Assembly: GCF_000378945.1 (NCBI RefSeq)
Contig: NZ_KB900539.1
Coordinates: forward strand, 1,714,527-1,778,526
DNA from: Methyloversatilis universalis EHg5
Lineage (GTDB): Bacteria > Pseudomonadota > Gammaproteobacteria > Burkholderiales > Rhodocyclaceae
DNA length: 64,000 bases
Direction of reading: 5' to 3'
Below, one piece after another: positions 9,902 to 18,593 of the stretch. The notes beneath the pieces were generated by a model. That model was not told where the DNA came from and searched no databases. It saw only the letters and a list, made by a program, of their open reading frames with translations. The stretch's first letter is position 1, and the number at the start of each line of letters is the position of its first letter. A program made the position numbers and the translations under genes.

Positions 9902-11311
9902 ATGAGTACCGTGCGTAACCCACCCGGCGGGCAGGATGCCGCGCCCGCACCCGATCGCCAGATCGCGGCGCTGAAGCTGCCGCCGCATTCGATCGAGGCG
10001 GAACAGTCGCTGATCGGCGGCCTGCTGCTGGACAACAGCACCTGGGACCGCGTTGGCGACCAGGTGAACGAAGCCGATTTCTATCGCGACGACCATCGCC
10101 GCATCTTTCGCCATATCGCCCGGCTGATCGAAACCGGCAAGCCGGCCGACGTGGTCACCGTCTATGAATCGATAGAACGGGCGGACGAAGCCGAGCACAC
10201 CGGCGGTCTGGCCTATCTGGGCGAAATCGCCAACAACACGCCGTCGGCCGCGAACATCCGCCGTTACGCGGAAATCATTCGTGAGCGGGCCATCCTGCGC
10301 AAGCTGGTGAGCGTCGGTGACGAGATCGCCGCCAGCGCGCTCAGCCCGCGTGGCCGCGACGCCAAGGTGCTGCTGGACGAGGCCGAGTCCAAGATTTTCG
10401 AGATTGCCGAAGCCGGCTCGTCCGGCTCCAGCGGCTTCGTCGCCATCCAGCCTGTGCTGGTCGAGGTGGTGAACCGTATTCAGGAACTGTACGACCGCGA
10501 TGATCCGTCGGACGTGACCGGCGTGCCGTCCGGCTACGCCGATCTCGACGCAAAGACCGCTGGCCTGCAGGGCGGTGACATGATCATCGTGGCCGGCCGT
10601 CCAGCCATGGGCAAGACCACCTTCGCGCTGAACATCGCCGAGAACGTCGCGGTCGAGCTGGGCCTGCCGGTCGCCATCTTTTCGCTGGAAATGCCGGCCA
10701 CCCAGCTGGCCATGCGTTTCGTGTCCTCGGTGGCGCGTATCGACCAGGGGCGGCTGCGTACCGGCCGTCTGACCGACGATGACTGGGGGCGGCTCACCAT
10801 GGCGCTGGGCAAGCTGCACGAGGCGCCCATTCACATCGACGAAACCGGTGGCATCAATCCGACCGACCTGCGCGCCCGCGCGCGCCGGCTGTACCGACAG
10901 TGCGGCAAGCTCGGCCTGATCGTGATCGACTATCTGCAGCTGATGTCGGGCACGCGCGAAGGCGAGAACCGCACTTCGGAAATTTCGGAAATTTCCCGCT
11001 CCATCAAATCGCTGGCCAAGGAGCTGCACGTGCCCATCATCGCGTTGTCGCAGCTGAATCGCGCGCTGGAGCAGAGACCGAACAAGCGCCCGGTCATGAG
11101 TGACCTGCGCGAATCCGGCGCCATCGAACAGGATGCGGACATCATCATGTTCATCTACCGCGACGAGGTGTACAACCCGGACACCCAGGACAAGGGGCTG
11201 GCCGAAATCATCATCGGCAAGCACCGTAACGGCCCGACCGGTACCGTGGTGCTCGGCTTCCAGGGCGAACACACCAAGTTCGTGAACGCCGCCCGTCCCG
11301 GCTCCTACTGA
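9902..11311 (+). CDS. dnaB: Replicative DNA helicase DnaB
   Basis: DnaB (469 residues) is the hexameric 5'-3' helicase of the replication fork. The N-terminal domain begins KLPPHSIEAEQSLIGGLLLD. The RecA-like C-terminal domain carries Walker A GRPAMGKTTFAL near residue 231 and a Walker B region VIDYLQLM near residue 341. The ATG at 9902 has an AGGAC ribosome site and gives the standard length. It stands behind its own promoter after the ribosomal operon, and the DUF748-like gene follows after seven bases. Confidence 0.97.
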   Translation: MSTVRNPPGGQDAAPAPDRQIAALKLPPHSIEAEQSLIGGLLLDNSTWDRVGDQVNEADFYRDDHRRIFRHIARLIETGKPADVVTVYESIERADEAEHTGGLAYLGEIANNTPSAANIRRYAEIIRERAILRKLVSVGDEIAASALSPRGRDAKVLLDEAESKIFEIAEAGSSGSSGFVAIQPVLVEVVNRIQELYDRDDPSDVTGVPSGYADLDAKTAGLQGGDMIIVAGRPAMGKTTFALNIAENVAVELGLPVAIFSLEMPATQLAMRFVSSVARIDQGRLRTGRLTDDDWGRLTMALGKLHEAPIHIDETGGINPTDLRARARRLYRQCGKLGLIVIDYLQLMSGTREGENRTSEISEISRSIKSLAKELHVPIIALSQLNRALEQRPNKRPVMSDLRESGAIEQDADIIMFIYRDEVYNPDTQDKGLAEIIIGKHRNGPTGTVVLGFQGEHTKFVNAARPGSY

Positions 11312-11318
11312 GGTCACC

Positions 11319-12410
11319 GTGAAGCGCTGGCTGCCCCGTCTGGCCGTCATGCTGATCGTGCTTGCGGCAGTACTGGCCGGGGCCTTCCAGTATGGCCTGC
11401 ATCTGCTGAGCGATCAGGTGCAGGCGGCGCTCGGACCGCGTGGCGAAGTCGGGCAGATCGAAGTCGGGCTGGACGCGGTGGTGCTGCACGGCCTGCGCAT
11501 ACGCGCCGAGCGTGAAGGTCCGTCGGCCTGGCCGGCCGAGGACGAGCTGCGGGCGGAGCGGGTGGTGGTGGTGCCGCAGCTGCGCGATCTGCTGTCCGCC
11601 CGGGTGCGCATCGCGCGCATCACGGTCGAAGGCGGCTATCTGTCCATGCTGCGTACCCGACAGGGGGCGCTGCAGGTGCTGCCGGCGCTGATCGGCCGGC
11701 CGGCCGACGAGGCCACCACCCCCTTGCCCGACATCCATATCGAGCAGATCGAATTGCGTGACGCGGCGCTCGATTTTTTTGATGCCAGCGTGCGCCGCAC
11801 GCCGCATCGCCTGGCGTTCGAGGCGGTGAGCGCGGATCTGGGGCCGCTGGACCTGCCGGCGCTGGCCAGCGAGGCGCAGCTGCAGGTCGAGGGCACGGTG
11901 AGAGGGCCACGCGAGAACGGCCGCTTTTCACTGGAGGGCTCGCTGCAACCGTCCACCCGCGACATGAAATTGAAGTTCGCGCTGCGCGGCGCAGATCTGG
12001 TCGCGTTCCAGCCCTACCTGATACAGGCGGCGGAAACCGGGGTGAAGCGCGGCATGATGGATCTCGATCTGAGCCCGGTGGTGAAGGACGGGCGTCTGCA
12101 TGCGCCGGGCCGGCTCACGCTGACCGGGCTGGAGCTGGCCTCCGGCAACACCTTCATGGGCATGCCACGGGCGGCGGTGGTCGGTCTGATGAAGGACCGC
12201 GATGGCCGCATCAGCGCCGATTTCACGCTGGAAGGCCGGCTCGACGACCCGTCGTTCTCGCTGAACGAGGGCTTGGCGACGCGCATGGCCAGCGGTGTCG
12301 CCGAATCGCTGGGTGTCAGTCTGGGCGGGCTGGTGCGCGGTGTAGGCAGTGCCGGCGCATCGGCGGTGAAAGGTGTGGGCGAGGCGGTGGGCCGGCTGTT
12401 CGGTGACTGA
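11319..12410 (+). CDS. AsmA/DUF748-like membrane-anchored protein
   Basis: A 363-residue protein with one N-terminal membrane segment (about residues 6-26) and a periplasmic beta-rich region resembling AsmA/DUF748 proteins, which are thought to act in envelope lipid transport or assembly. Visible features are the repeated beta-strand layout (ITVEGGYLSML, RDAALDFFD, LTLTGLELASG) and a Gly/Ala/Ser-rich C-terminal end. The GTG start follows an AGGTCA site, seven bases after dnaB, so the two are likely cotranscribed. Exact function is unknown; the fold call is by resemblance only. Confidence 0.7.
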   Translation: MKRWLPRLAVMLIVLAAVLAGAFQYGLHLLSDQVQAALGPRGEVGQIEVGLDAVVLHGLRIRAEREGPSAWPAEDELRAERVVVVPQLRDLLSARVRIARITVEGGYLSMLRTRQGALQVLPALIGRPADEATTPLPDIHIEQIELRDAALDFFDASVRRTPHRLAFEAVSADLGPLDLPALASEAQLQVEGTVRGPRENGRFSLEGSLQPSTRDMKLKFALRGADLVAFQPYLIQAAETGVKRGMMDLDLSPVVKDGRLHAPGRLTLTGLELASGNTFMGMPRAAVVGLMKDRDGRISADFTLEGRLDDPSFSLNEGLATRMASGVAESLGVSLGGLVRGVGSAGASAVKGVGEAVGRLFGD

Positions 12411-12457
12411 GCGAACGTCCGGCAATCAGCAGGGAGCGTCCGAATCCGGAATCCGGC

Positions 12458-12919
12458 TCAGCCCTGTTTCAGCACGTCCAGCGGGCCGGTTTTCAGCTGG
12501 GAACTGAGTTTCTGCAGCTCGGCCCGCATGCGGGCCACCGCGTCTGCCGGCAGCCCCGACTGTCGGGCCACTTCGGCGTGCACTTCCTCCGCCCGCTCGC
12601 GCAGTGCCCGGCCGGCATCGGTGAGCCGTATTTCCAGCGCCCTCTCGTCCATGCGGTTGCGGGAACGGGTCAGATAGCCGCTGGCTTCCAGGCGCTTGAG
12701 CAGCGGGGTGAGGGTGGGCGAATCCAGATCCAGCCGCTCGGCCAGCGCCTTCAGCGAAAGATTGTCTTCCTGCCATAGCACCAGCATCACCAGATACTGC
12801 GGATAAGTGAGCCCGATCGACTTCAGTCCGTGCGCGTAACAGCGCGTGATCGCGTGTGACGCGGCGTACAGCGCGAAACACAGCTGCTGGTCCAGCAGCA
12901 TCGGGTCGATGAAGGTCAT
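12458..12919 (-). CDS. MarR-family regulator of OhrR type
   Basis: A 153-residue winged-helix repressor. The N-terminus DQQLCFALYAASHAI has the Cys (C14) that OhrR proteins use to sense organic hydroperoxides, followed by a MarR winged helix (LSLKALAERLDLDSPTLTPLLKRLEASGYL). By family knowledge it would repress a thiol peroxidase gene such as ohr until oxidised. No ohr gene is adjacent; the peroxiredoxin gene bcp lies two genes upstream on the same strand. The ATG at 12919 gives the family N-terminus. Confidence 0.85.
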   Translation of the reverse strand: MTFIDPMLLDQQLCFALYAASHAITRCYAHGLKSIGLTYPQYLVMLVLWQEDNLSLKALAERLDLDSPTLTPLLKRLEASGYLTRSRNRMDERALEIRLTDAGRALRERAEEVHAEVARQSGLPADAVARMRAELQKLSSQLKTGPLDVLKQG

Positions 12920-12940
12920 CCGGATATCCCCCGTTTATAG

Positions 12941-14395
12941 TCAGAGCACTTCGGCCGCGTGGTCGGCCAGACGCGAACGTTCGCCGCGTTGCAGCGTGAC
13001 ATGCCCGCTGTGCGGCCAGCCCTTGAAGCGGTCGACCACGTAGGTCAGACCCGAGCTGCCTTCGGTCAGGTAGGGCGTGTCGATCTGCGCGATGTTACCG
13101 AGACAGACCACCTTGGTGCCGGGGCCGGCGCGGGTGATCAGCGTCTTCATCTGCTTGGGCGTCAGGTTCTGCGCCTCGTCGATGATGAGGAACTTGTTCA
13201 GGAAGGTACGGCCGCGCATGAAATTGAGCGACTTCACCTTGATCCGGCTGCGGATGAGGTCCAGCGTCGCGGCGCGGCCCCATTCGCCGGAGCCGTTCGG
13301 GTCATCGGTCTTGTTCAGCACGTCCAGGTTGTCTTCCAGTGCGCCCATCCAGGGTGTCATCTTTTCTTCTTCGGTGCCCGGCAGGAAGCCGATGTCCTCG
13401 CCCACCGGCACGGTCACCCGGGTCATGATGATTTCGCTGTAGAGCTTGGTTTCCAGCACCTGGGTGAGGCCCGCCGCCAGCGTCAGCAGCGTCTTGCCGG
13501 TGCCGGCCTGGCCGAGCAGGGTGACGAAATCCACCTCCGGATTCATCAGCAGGTTCAGCGCGAAATTCTGTTCGCGATTGCGCGCGGTGATGCCCCAGAC
13601 CGAATTCTTGTGGTGGCTGAAATCGATCAGCGTTTCCAGCACCGCAGTCTTGCCGTTGCGTTCGCGCACCCAGGCGTGGAAGGCCTTGTCCTGTTTCGGG
13701 CCGGCTTCCTTGAACACGAATTCGTTGATCAGCAGGTCGGGGCACAGCGGGCCCTTGACCCGGTACAGCGTGCGGCCGTTCTCCTTCCACGATTCGAGGT
13801 TGCCGCCATGCTCTTCCCAGAAGCCGTCCGGCAGCTCGCGCGTGCCGGTGTAGAGCATGTCGGTGTCTTCCAGCACCTTGTCGTTGAAGTAGTCCTGCGC
13901 GTGCAGCCCGAGCGCGCGGGCCTTGATGCGCATATTGATGTCCTTCGACACCAGGATGACCTGCCGGCCCGGATGGCGCTGGCTCAGGTGCATCACCACC
14001 GCGATGATCTGGTTGTCCGCCTTGGCGGTGGGCAGCGCGGTCGGCAGCGTGCCGTTGATCGCCTCGGTCTGCAGCAGCAGGTGGCCGCTGGCCAGATCGC
14101 TGGACGCAGCCGCCAGCGGAATGCCCTCAGCGATGCGCTCCTCGTCGCCACTGACGATCTCGTCCAGCAGGCGGCTGGCCTGGCGCGCGTTGCGCGCCAC
14201 CTCGGTCATGCCCTTCTTGTTGTTGTCCAGTTCCTCGAGCGTCATGATGGGCACGAAGATGTCGTGCTCCTCGAAGCGGAACAGCGACGTCGGGTCGTGC
14301 ATCAGCACATTGGTGTCGAGCACGAACAGCTTGGTGGGCGGGGCGGACTTGCGGGAGCGGCGGGCGGGTGCTGCGGCGGGGCGTCGGGTGGCCAT
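12941..14395 (-). CDS. PIN-PhoH family ATPase/ribonuclease (PhoH2-like)
   Basis: A 484-residue fusion of a PIN nuclease domain (residues ~30-165, starting KLFVLDTNVLMHD with the acidic residue expected at the active site) and a PhoH ATPase domain. Walker A GQAGTGKT is near residue 292, followed by FLIIDEAQNLTPKQMKT. PhoH2 proteins from other bacteria unwind and cleave RNA. The ATG at 14395 (MATRRPAAAPARR) begins a basic N-terminal stretch before the PIN domain. It stands between bcp and the OhrR-like gene, all leftward. PIN and ATPase motifs look intact. Confidence 0.9.
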   Translation of the reverse strand: MATRRPAAAPARRSRKSAPPTKLFVLDTNVLMHDPTSLFRFEEHDIFVPIMTLEELDNNKKGMTEVARNARQASRLLDEIVSGDEERIAEGIPLAAASSDLASGHLLLQTEAINGTLPTALPTAKADNQIIAVVMHLSQRHPGRQVILVSKDINMRIKARALGLHAQDYFNDKVLEDTDMLYTGTRELPDGFWEEHGGNLESWKENGRTLYRVKGPLCPDLLINEFVFKEAGPKQDKAFHAWVRERNGKTAVLETLIDFSHHKNSVWGITARNREQNFALNLLMNPEVDFVTLLGQAGTGKTLLTLAAGLTQVLETKLYSEIIMTRVTVPVGEDIGFLPGTEEEKMTPWMGALEDNLDVLNKTDDPNGSGEWGRAATLDLIRSRIKVKSLNFMRGRTFLNKFLIIDEAQNLTPKQMKTLITRAGPGTKVVCLGNIAQIDTPYLTEGSSGLTYVVDRFKGWPHSGHVTLQRGERSRLADHAAEVL

Positions 14396-14432
14396 GTGTC
14401 GTGAAATCTGGGTTGGATTCGCCGTTGGAAAG

Positions 14433-14882
14433 TCAGAGCGTGCGGATGAAGGCAAGCACTTCTTCCGCATGGCCCGGCACCTTCACGCCGCGCCATTCGC
14501 GCAGGATACGGTTGTCGGCACCTATGACGAAAGTGCTACGTTCCACACCGCGCACCTGTTTGCCGTACATATTCTTCATTTTCATGACGCCGAACAGCGC
14601 GCACGCGGTTTCGTCCGGGTCCGACAGCAGTTCGAAAGGCAGTTCGAGCTTGGCCTTGAAGTTCTGGTGTGACTTGAGGCTGTCGCGCGAAATGCCGACC
14701 ACGGTGGCGCCGGCTGCCGTGAACTCGGCGTTCAGATCGCGGAAGGCGGCGCTTTCGGTGGTGCAGCCGGGGGTGCTGTCCTTCGGGTAGAAGTAGATCA
14801 CCAGCGGCCGGGTGGCGGCCGACAGCGTGAAGTCGCCGCCGGTGGAAGGCAGGGTGAAGTCTTCGATCCGGGTGTCGCTCAT
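14433..14882 (-). CDS. bcp: Thioredoxin-dependent peroxiredoxin (BCP/PrxQ)
   Basis: A 149-residue peroxiredoxin that reduces hydrogen and organic peroxides in the cytoplasm using thioredoxin. The peroxidatic Cys is C40 in DSTPGCTTE, with the conserved PKDSTPG and the GVKVPGHAEEVL end. The resolving Cys found five residues later in E. coli BCP is absent (Ala), so this is a one-Cys or atypical form. It sits upstream of phoH and an OhrR-type regulator, an oxidative-stress neighbourhood. Confidence 0.93.
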   Translation of the reverse strand: MSDTRIEDFTLPSTGGDFTLSAATRPLVIYFYPKDSTPGCTTESAAFRDLNAEFTAAGATVVGISRDSLKSHQNFKAKLELPFELLSDPDETACALFGVMKMKNMYGKQVRGVERSTFVIGADNRILREWRGVKVPGHAEEVLAFIRTL

Positions 14883-14930
14883 CGGGTGTCTCCGTGCTCG
14901 ATGCGTGGGGGACGGCGTCCGGACGGTCGG

Positions 14931-15314
14931 TCAGGGCGCCGCGTCGGGAAGGAGCAGGGCGGCCGCGACCGCGCGGCCTTCCGCGACAAGAATGTTGTAG
15001 GTGCGGGCGGCGGCCCGCGTGTCCATCACCTCGACACCGATGCCGGCATCGATCAGCGGACGCAGCAGTGATGGATGCGGAAACTGCTGGGTCGGGCCGG
15101 TGCCCAGCAGCAGGATCTGCACCTGCAGGGCCGCGATCTCGGCGAAATCGTCGGCGGTGAGCTGGGCCAGCGCGCTGCGCCCCCAGTCTTCGCGCAGGAT
15201 GCCGGGCGCGATGAACACGCTGCGGGTGACGCGGCGCTCGCCGATCTGCAGGTAGCCATCACCGAAACCGGTGATCAGGGGAATGGTCGGGCGGGGCGTC
15301 TGATGCAGCTTCAC
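14931..15314 (-). CDS. Mth938-like (DUF498/Xcc1710-like) domain protein
   Basis: A 127-residue protein of the DUF498/Mth938 family: ITGFGDGYLQIGERRVTRSVFIAPG, then LLLGTGPTQQFPHPSLLRPLIDAGIGVEVMDT-type sequence. Function is unknown; human relatives such as NDUFAF3 assist complex I assembly. The GTG at 15314 (MKLHQTPRPT) gives a family-sized protein, because the sequence upstream is Pro/Arg-rich and not conserved; no clear ribosome site supports it. It is divergent from alaA. Confidence 0.8.
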   Translation of the reverse strand: MKLHQTPRPTIPLITGFGDGYLQIGERRVTRSVFIAPGILREDWGRSALAQLTADDFAEIAALQVQILLLGTGPTQQFPHPSLLRPLIDAGIGVEVMDTRAAARTYNILVAEGRAVAAALLLPDAAP

Positions 15315-15502
15315 AGGGGGCGTTGGCAGTGTCGGGCGCCGGCGGCAGGCCGGTGTGTCCGGAGGTGGTTGGGTACACCGGCGGCTACGGTTTTGCCCTG
15401 CCTCCGGCGGTCGCATACAATCATACCTTTTTCGTCCGCGGGCAAGGCTGCCCGGGTGGCGGCGCGTATCCGGTGCCGTCGCCGGGACTTCAGAAAGCGC
15501 TC

Positions 15503-16774
15503 ATGTCCCGCACCGCATCCAACGTGTCTTCAGAGTCCGCCATCGTGCATCCGCCGGTCACCAAGTCCTCCAAGCTCGCCAACGTCTGTTACGACATCCG
15601 CGGCCCCGTGCTCGCGCGCGCCCGCCAGATGGAAGAGGACGGCCACCGCATCATCAAGCTCAACATCGGCAATCTGGCGCCTTTCGGCTTCGACGCGCCG
15701 GAAGAGATCGTGCAGGACGTGATCCGCAATCTGCCCGATGCTGCCGGCTATACCGATTCGCGCGGCCTGTTCGCGCCGCGCAAGGCCATCATGCAGTACT
15801 GCCAGGAGAAGCGCATACAGGGCGTGGGCGTGGACGACATCTTCATCGGCAACGGTGCGTCCGAACTCATCGTGATGGCGATGCAGGGCCTGCTCAACAC
15901 CGGCGACGAAGTGCTGGTGCCGGCGCCCGATTACCCGCTGTGGACCGCCGCGGTCACGCTGGCCGGCGGTACGGCGCGCCACTACATCTGTGACGAAGGC
16001 GCCGACTGGATGCCGGATCTGGCCGACATCCGCGCCAAGATCACGCCGGCCACCCGCGCCATTGTCATCATCAACCCGAACAACCCGACCGGCGCGCTGT
16101 ATTCGGACGACCTGCTGCGCGATCTGGTGCAGATCGCCCGCGAGCACAAGCTCATCGTGTTCGCCGACGAAATCTACGACAAGACCCTGTACGACGGCGC
16201 AACCCACACCTCGATCGCCTCGCTGGCCGACGATCTGCTGTTCGTCACCTTCAACGGCCTGTCGAAGAACTACCGTGCCTGCGGCTACCGTGCCGGCTGG
16301 ATGGTGGTGTCCGGCGACAAGCGGCATGCGCGCGACTACATCGACGGCCTGAACATGCTGGCGTCGATGCGTCTGTGCTCCAACGTGCCGGGCCAGTTCG
16401 CGATCCAGACCGCGCTGGGCGGCTACCAGACCATCAACGACCTGGTGAAGCCGGGCGGCCGCCTGGCCCGCCAGCGCGACGTGGCGTGGGAACTGCTGAC
16501 CGACATTCCGGGCGTGAGCTGCGTCAAGCCGCGCGCCTCGCTCTACCTGTTCCCCAGGCTCGACCCCAAGATCTACCCGATCGAGGACGACCAGCGCTTC
16601 ATTCTCGAACTGCTGGAAGAGCAGCGCGTGCTGCTGGTACAGGGCACCGGCTTCAACTGGCCGCGCCCGGACCACTTCCGCGTCGTGTTCCTGCCGCACG
16701 AGGACGATCTGCGCGACGCCATCGGCCGTGTTGCGCGCTTCCTCGACGGCTACCGCAAGCGTCATGGCACCTGA
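15503..16774 (+). CDS. alaA: Glutamate-pyruvate aminotransferase AlaA
   Basis: A 423-residue fold-type I PLP aminotransferase closely resembling E. coli AlaA, which makes alanine from pyruvate with glutamate. Conserved features are SKLANVCYDIRGPVLARAR, IINPNNPTGALYS, and FNGLSKNYRACGYRAGW with the PLP lysine at K255. The ATG at 15503 leaves a ~20-residue Ser-rich extension before the E. coli start. It overlaps the following GNAT gene by 11 bases, and hom follows, so amino-acid genes are grouped here. Confidence 0.94.
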   Translation: MSRTASNVSSESAIVHPPVTKSSKLANVCYDIRGPVLARARQMEEDGHRIIKLNIGNLAPFGFDAPEEIVQDVIRNLPDAAGYTDSRGLFAPRKAIMQYCQEKRIQGVGVDDIFIGNGASELIVMAMQGLLNTGDEVLVPAPDYPLWTAAVTLAGGTARHYICDEGADWMPDLADIRAKITPATRAIVIINPNNPTGALYSDDLLRDLVQIAREHKLIVFADEIYDKTLYDGATHTSIASLADDLLFVTFNGLSKNYRACGYRAGWMVVSGDKRHARDYIDGLNMLASMRLCSNVPGQFAIQTALGGYQTINDLVKPGGRLARQRDVAWELLTDIPGVSCVKPRASLYLFPRLDPKIYPIEDDQRFILELLEEQRVLLVQGTGFNWPRPDHFRVVFLPHEDDLRDAIGRVARFLDGYRKRHGT

Positions 16775-17222
16775 TCGTCCGGCGCTCACCGTGCATCGCG
16801 TGGCCACCGGCCGCGCGGTGATCGAAGCAGGCTGGCTGGCGAAGGCCGAGGCGGTGCATCGCGCGCTGCGTCCGGACCTGCCCGCCGACTACGCGGCCAC
16901 CATGCAGGGCATCGTGGCGGACGGCGGCGAAATCGCGGTGGCCGCCGCGGGCGACGAAGTGCTGGGCATCACCGTATTCCGCAGCTATCGCAACACCGCC
17001 TGCGGCGTGTTCTTCTATGTGGATGACCTGGTGACCGCGCCGGCTGCCCGTTCGCTCGGCGTCGGCAAGACGCTGCTGGACTGGCTGGCCGCCGAAGCGA
17101 AGGCGCGTGGCGCGACCCGGCTGCGGCTGGATTCCGGCACCCACCGCATCGATGCGCACCGCTTCTACCATCGCGAAGGCATGCACATCGCCTGTTTTCA
17201 TTTTTCGCGGGATCTGGCCTGA
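16764..17222 (+). CDS. GNAT-family N-acetyltransferase
   Basis: A 152-residue GNAT protein: the acetyl-CoA-binding segment DDLVTAPAARSLGVGKTLLDWL lies at residues ~88-110, followed by RLRLDSGTHRIDAHRFYHREGM. The ATG at 16764 lies inside the end of alaA (11-base overlap), suggesting translational coupling. The substrate cannot be told from sequence; small-molecule or protein amine acetylation is possible. hom follows 36 bases later. Confidence 0.85.
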   Translation: MAPDRPALTVHRVATGRAVIEAGWLAKAEAVHRALRPDLPADYAATMQGIVADGGEIAVAAAGDEVLGITVFRSYRNTACGVFFYVDDLVTAPAARSLGVGKTLLDWLAAEAKARGATRLRLDSGTHRIDAHRFYHREGMHIACFHFSRDLA

Positions 17223-17258
17223 GCGGCCGGCCCCACCCATCAAAGAACGAGGGACAGC

Positions 17259-18572
17259 ATGAAACCCATCAACGTAGGCCTGCTCGGCATCGGCACCGTC
17301 GGCGGCGGCACCTGGACGGTGCTCACCCGCAACCAGGAAGAGATTACCCGCCGTGCCGGCCGCCCGATCCAGATCACCGCCGTTGCCGACCGCGACACCG
17401 AGCGCGCGACGTCGCTGACCGGCGGTGCGGTCAAGGTGACCGGTGACGCCTTCGAAGTGGTGCGCGACCCCAGCATCGACATCGTGGTCGAACTGATCGG
17501 CGGCTACACCGTGGCCAAGCAACTGGTGCTGGAAGCGATCGCCAACGGCAAGCACGTGGTGACCGCCAACAAGGCGCTGCTCGCGGTGCATGGCCAGGAA
17601 ATCTTCGCCGCGGCGCAGGCCAAGGGCGTCATGGTGGCGTTCGAAGCCGCCGTCGCCGGTGGCATTCCCATCATCAAGGCGGTGCGCGAAGGCCTGACCG
17701 CCAACCGCATCGACTGGATCGCCGGCATCATCAACGGCACCACCAATTACATCCTGTCGGAAATGCGCGACAAGGGCCTCACCTTTGCCGACGCCCTGGC
17801 CGACGCCCAGCGCCTGGGCTATGCCGAAGCCGACCCCACCTTCGACATCGAAGGCGTGGATGCCGCGCACAAGATCACGCTGCTGTCGGCGCTGGCCTTC
17901 GGTATTCCGGTGCAGTTCGATCGCGCTCACATCGAAGGCATCACCAAGCTGACGGCGGATGACATCCGTTACGCCGAGGAACTGGGCTACCGCATCAAGC
18001 TGCTGGGTATCACCAAGCGCAAGGCCGACGGTTTCGAACTGCGCGTGCACCCGACGCTGATCCCGTCCAAGCGCCTGATCGCCAACGTCGAAGGCGTGAT
18101 GAACGCGGTGGTGGTGAAGGGCGATGCAGTGGGTGCCACGCTGTACTACGGCCGTGGCGCCGGTGCAGAACCGACCGCCAGCGCGGTCATCGCCGACCTG
18201 GTCGACGTGACCCGCCTGCACACCGCCGACCCGGAACACCGCGTGCCGCATCTCGCGTTCCGCGCCGATCAGCTGTCGGACACGCCCATCCTGCCGATCA
18301 GCGAAGTCGAGAGCGCCTACTACCTGCGCCTGCGCGTGCAGGACAGGCCGGGCGTGCTGGCCGACATCACGCGCATCCTGGCCGACCAGGGCATCAGCAT
18401 CGACGCCATGCTGCAGAAGGAACCGTCGGAAGGCGAGCAGCAGGCCAACATCATCATGCTGACCCACGTCACCCGCGAAAAGCAGGTCGATGCGGCGATC
18501 GCCCGCATCGAGGGGCTGGACAGCACCGTGGGTGCGGTCACCCGCCTGCGTCTGGAAGAACTGAACGGCTGA
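17259..18572 (+). CDS. hom: Homoserine dehydrogenase
   Basis: A 437-residue enzyme that reduces aspartate semialdehyde to homoserine, the branch to threonine and methionine. NAD(P)-binding GLLGIGTVGGG is at residues ~7-17, the core has INGTTNYILSEM and the catalytic-region EADPTFDIEGVDAAHK, and an ACT domain (residues ~350-425, VQDRPGVLADITRIL) suggests feedback control by threonine. GAGGGACA precedes the ATG. thrC lies 1.4 kb downstream on the same strand, separated by an opposite-strand gene. Confidence 0.97.
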   Translation: MKPINVGLLGIGTVGGGTWTVLTRNQEEITRRAGRPIQITAVADRDTERATSLTGGAVKVTGDAFEVVRDPSIDIVVELIGGYTVAKQLVLEAIANGKHVVTANKALLAVHGQEIFAAAQAKGVMVAFEAAVAGGIPIIKAVREGLTANRIDWIAGIINGTTNYILSEMRDKGLTFADALADAQRLGYAEADPTFDIEGVDAAHKITLLSALAFGIPVQFDRAHIEGITKLTADDIRYAEELGYRIKLLGITKRKADGFELRVHPTLIPSKRLIANVEGVMNAVVVKGDAVGATLYYGRGAGAEPTASAVIADLVDVTRLHTADPEHRVPHLAFRADQLSDTPILPISEVESAYYLRLRVQDRPGVLADITRILADQGISIDAMLQKEPSEGEQQANIIMLTHVTREKQVDAAIARIEGLDSTVGAVTRLRLEELNG

Positions 18573-18593
18573 TCGGCCGGCAACGGGCTGGCG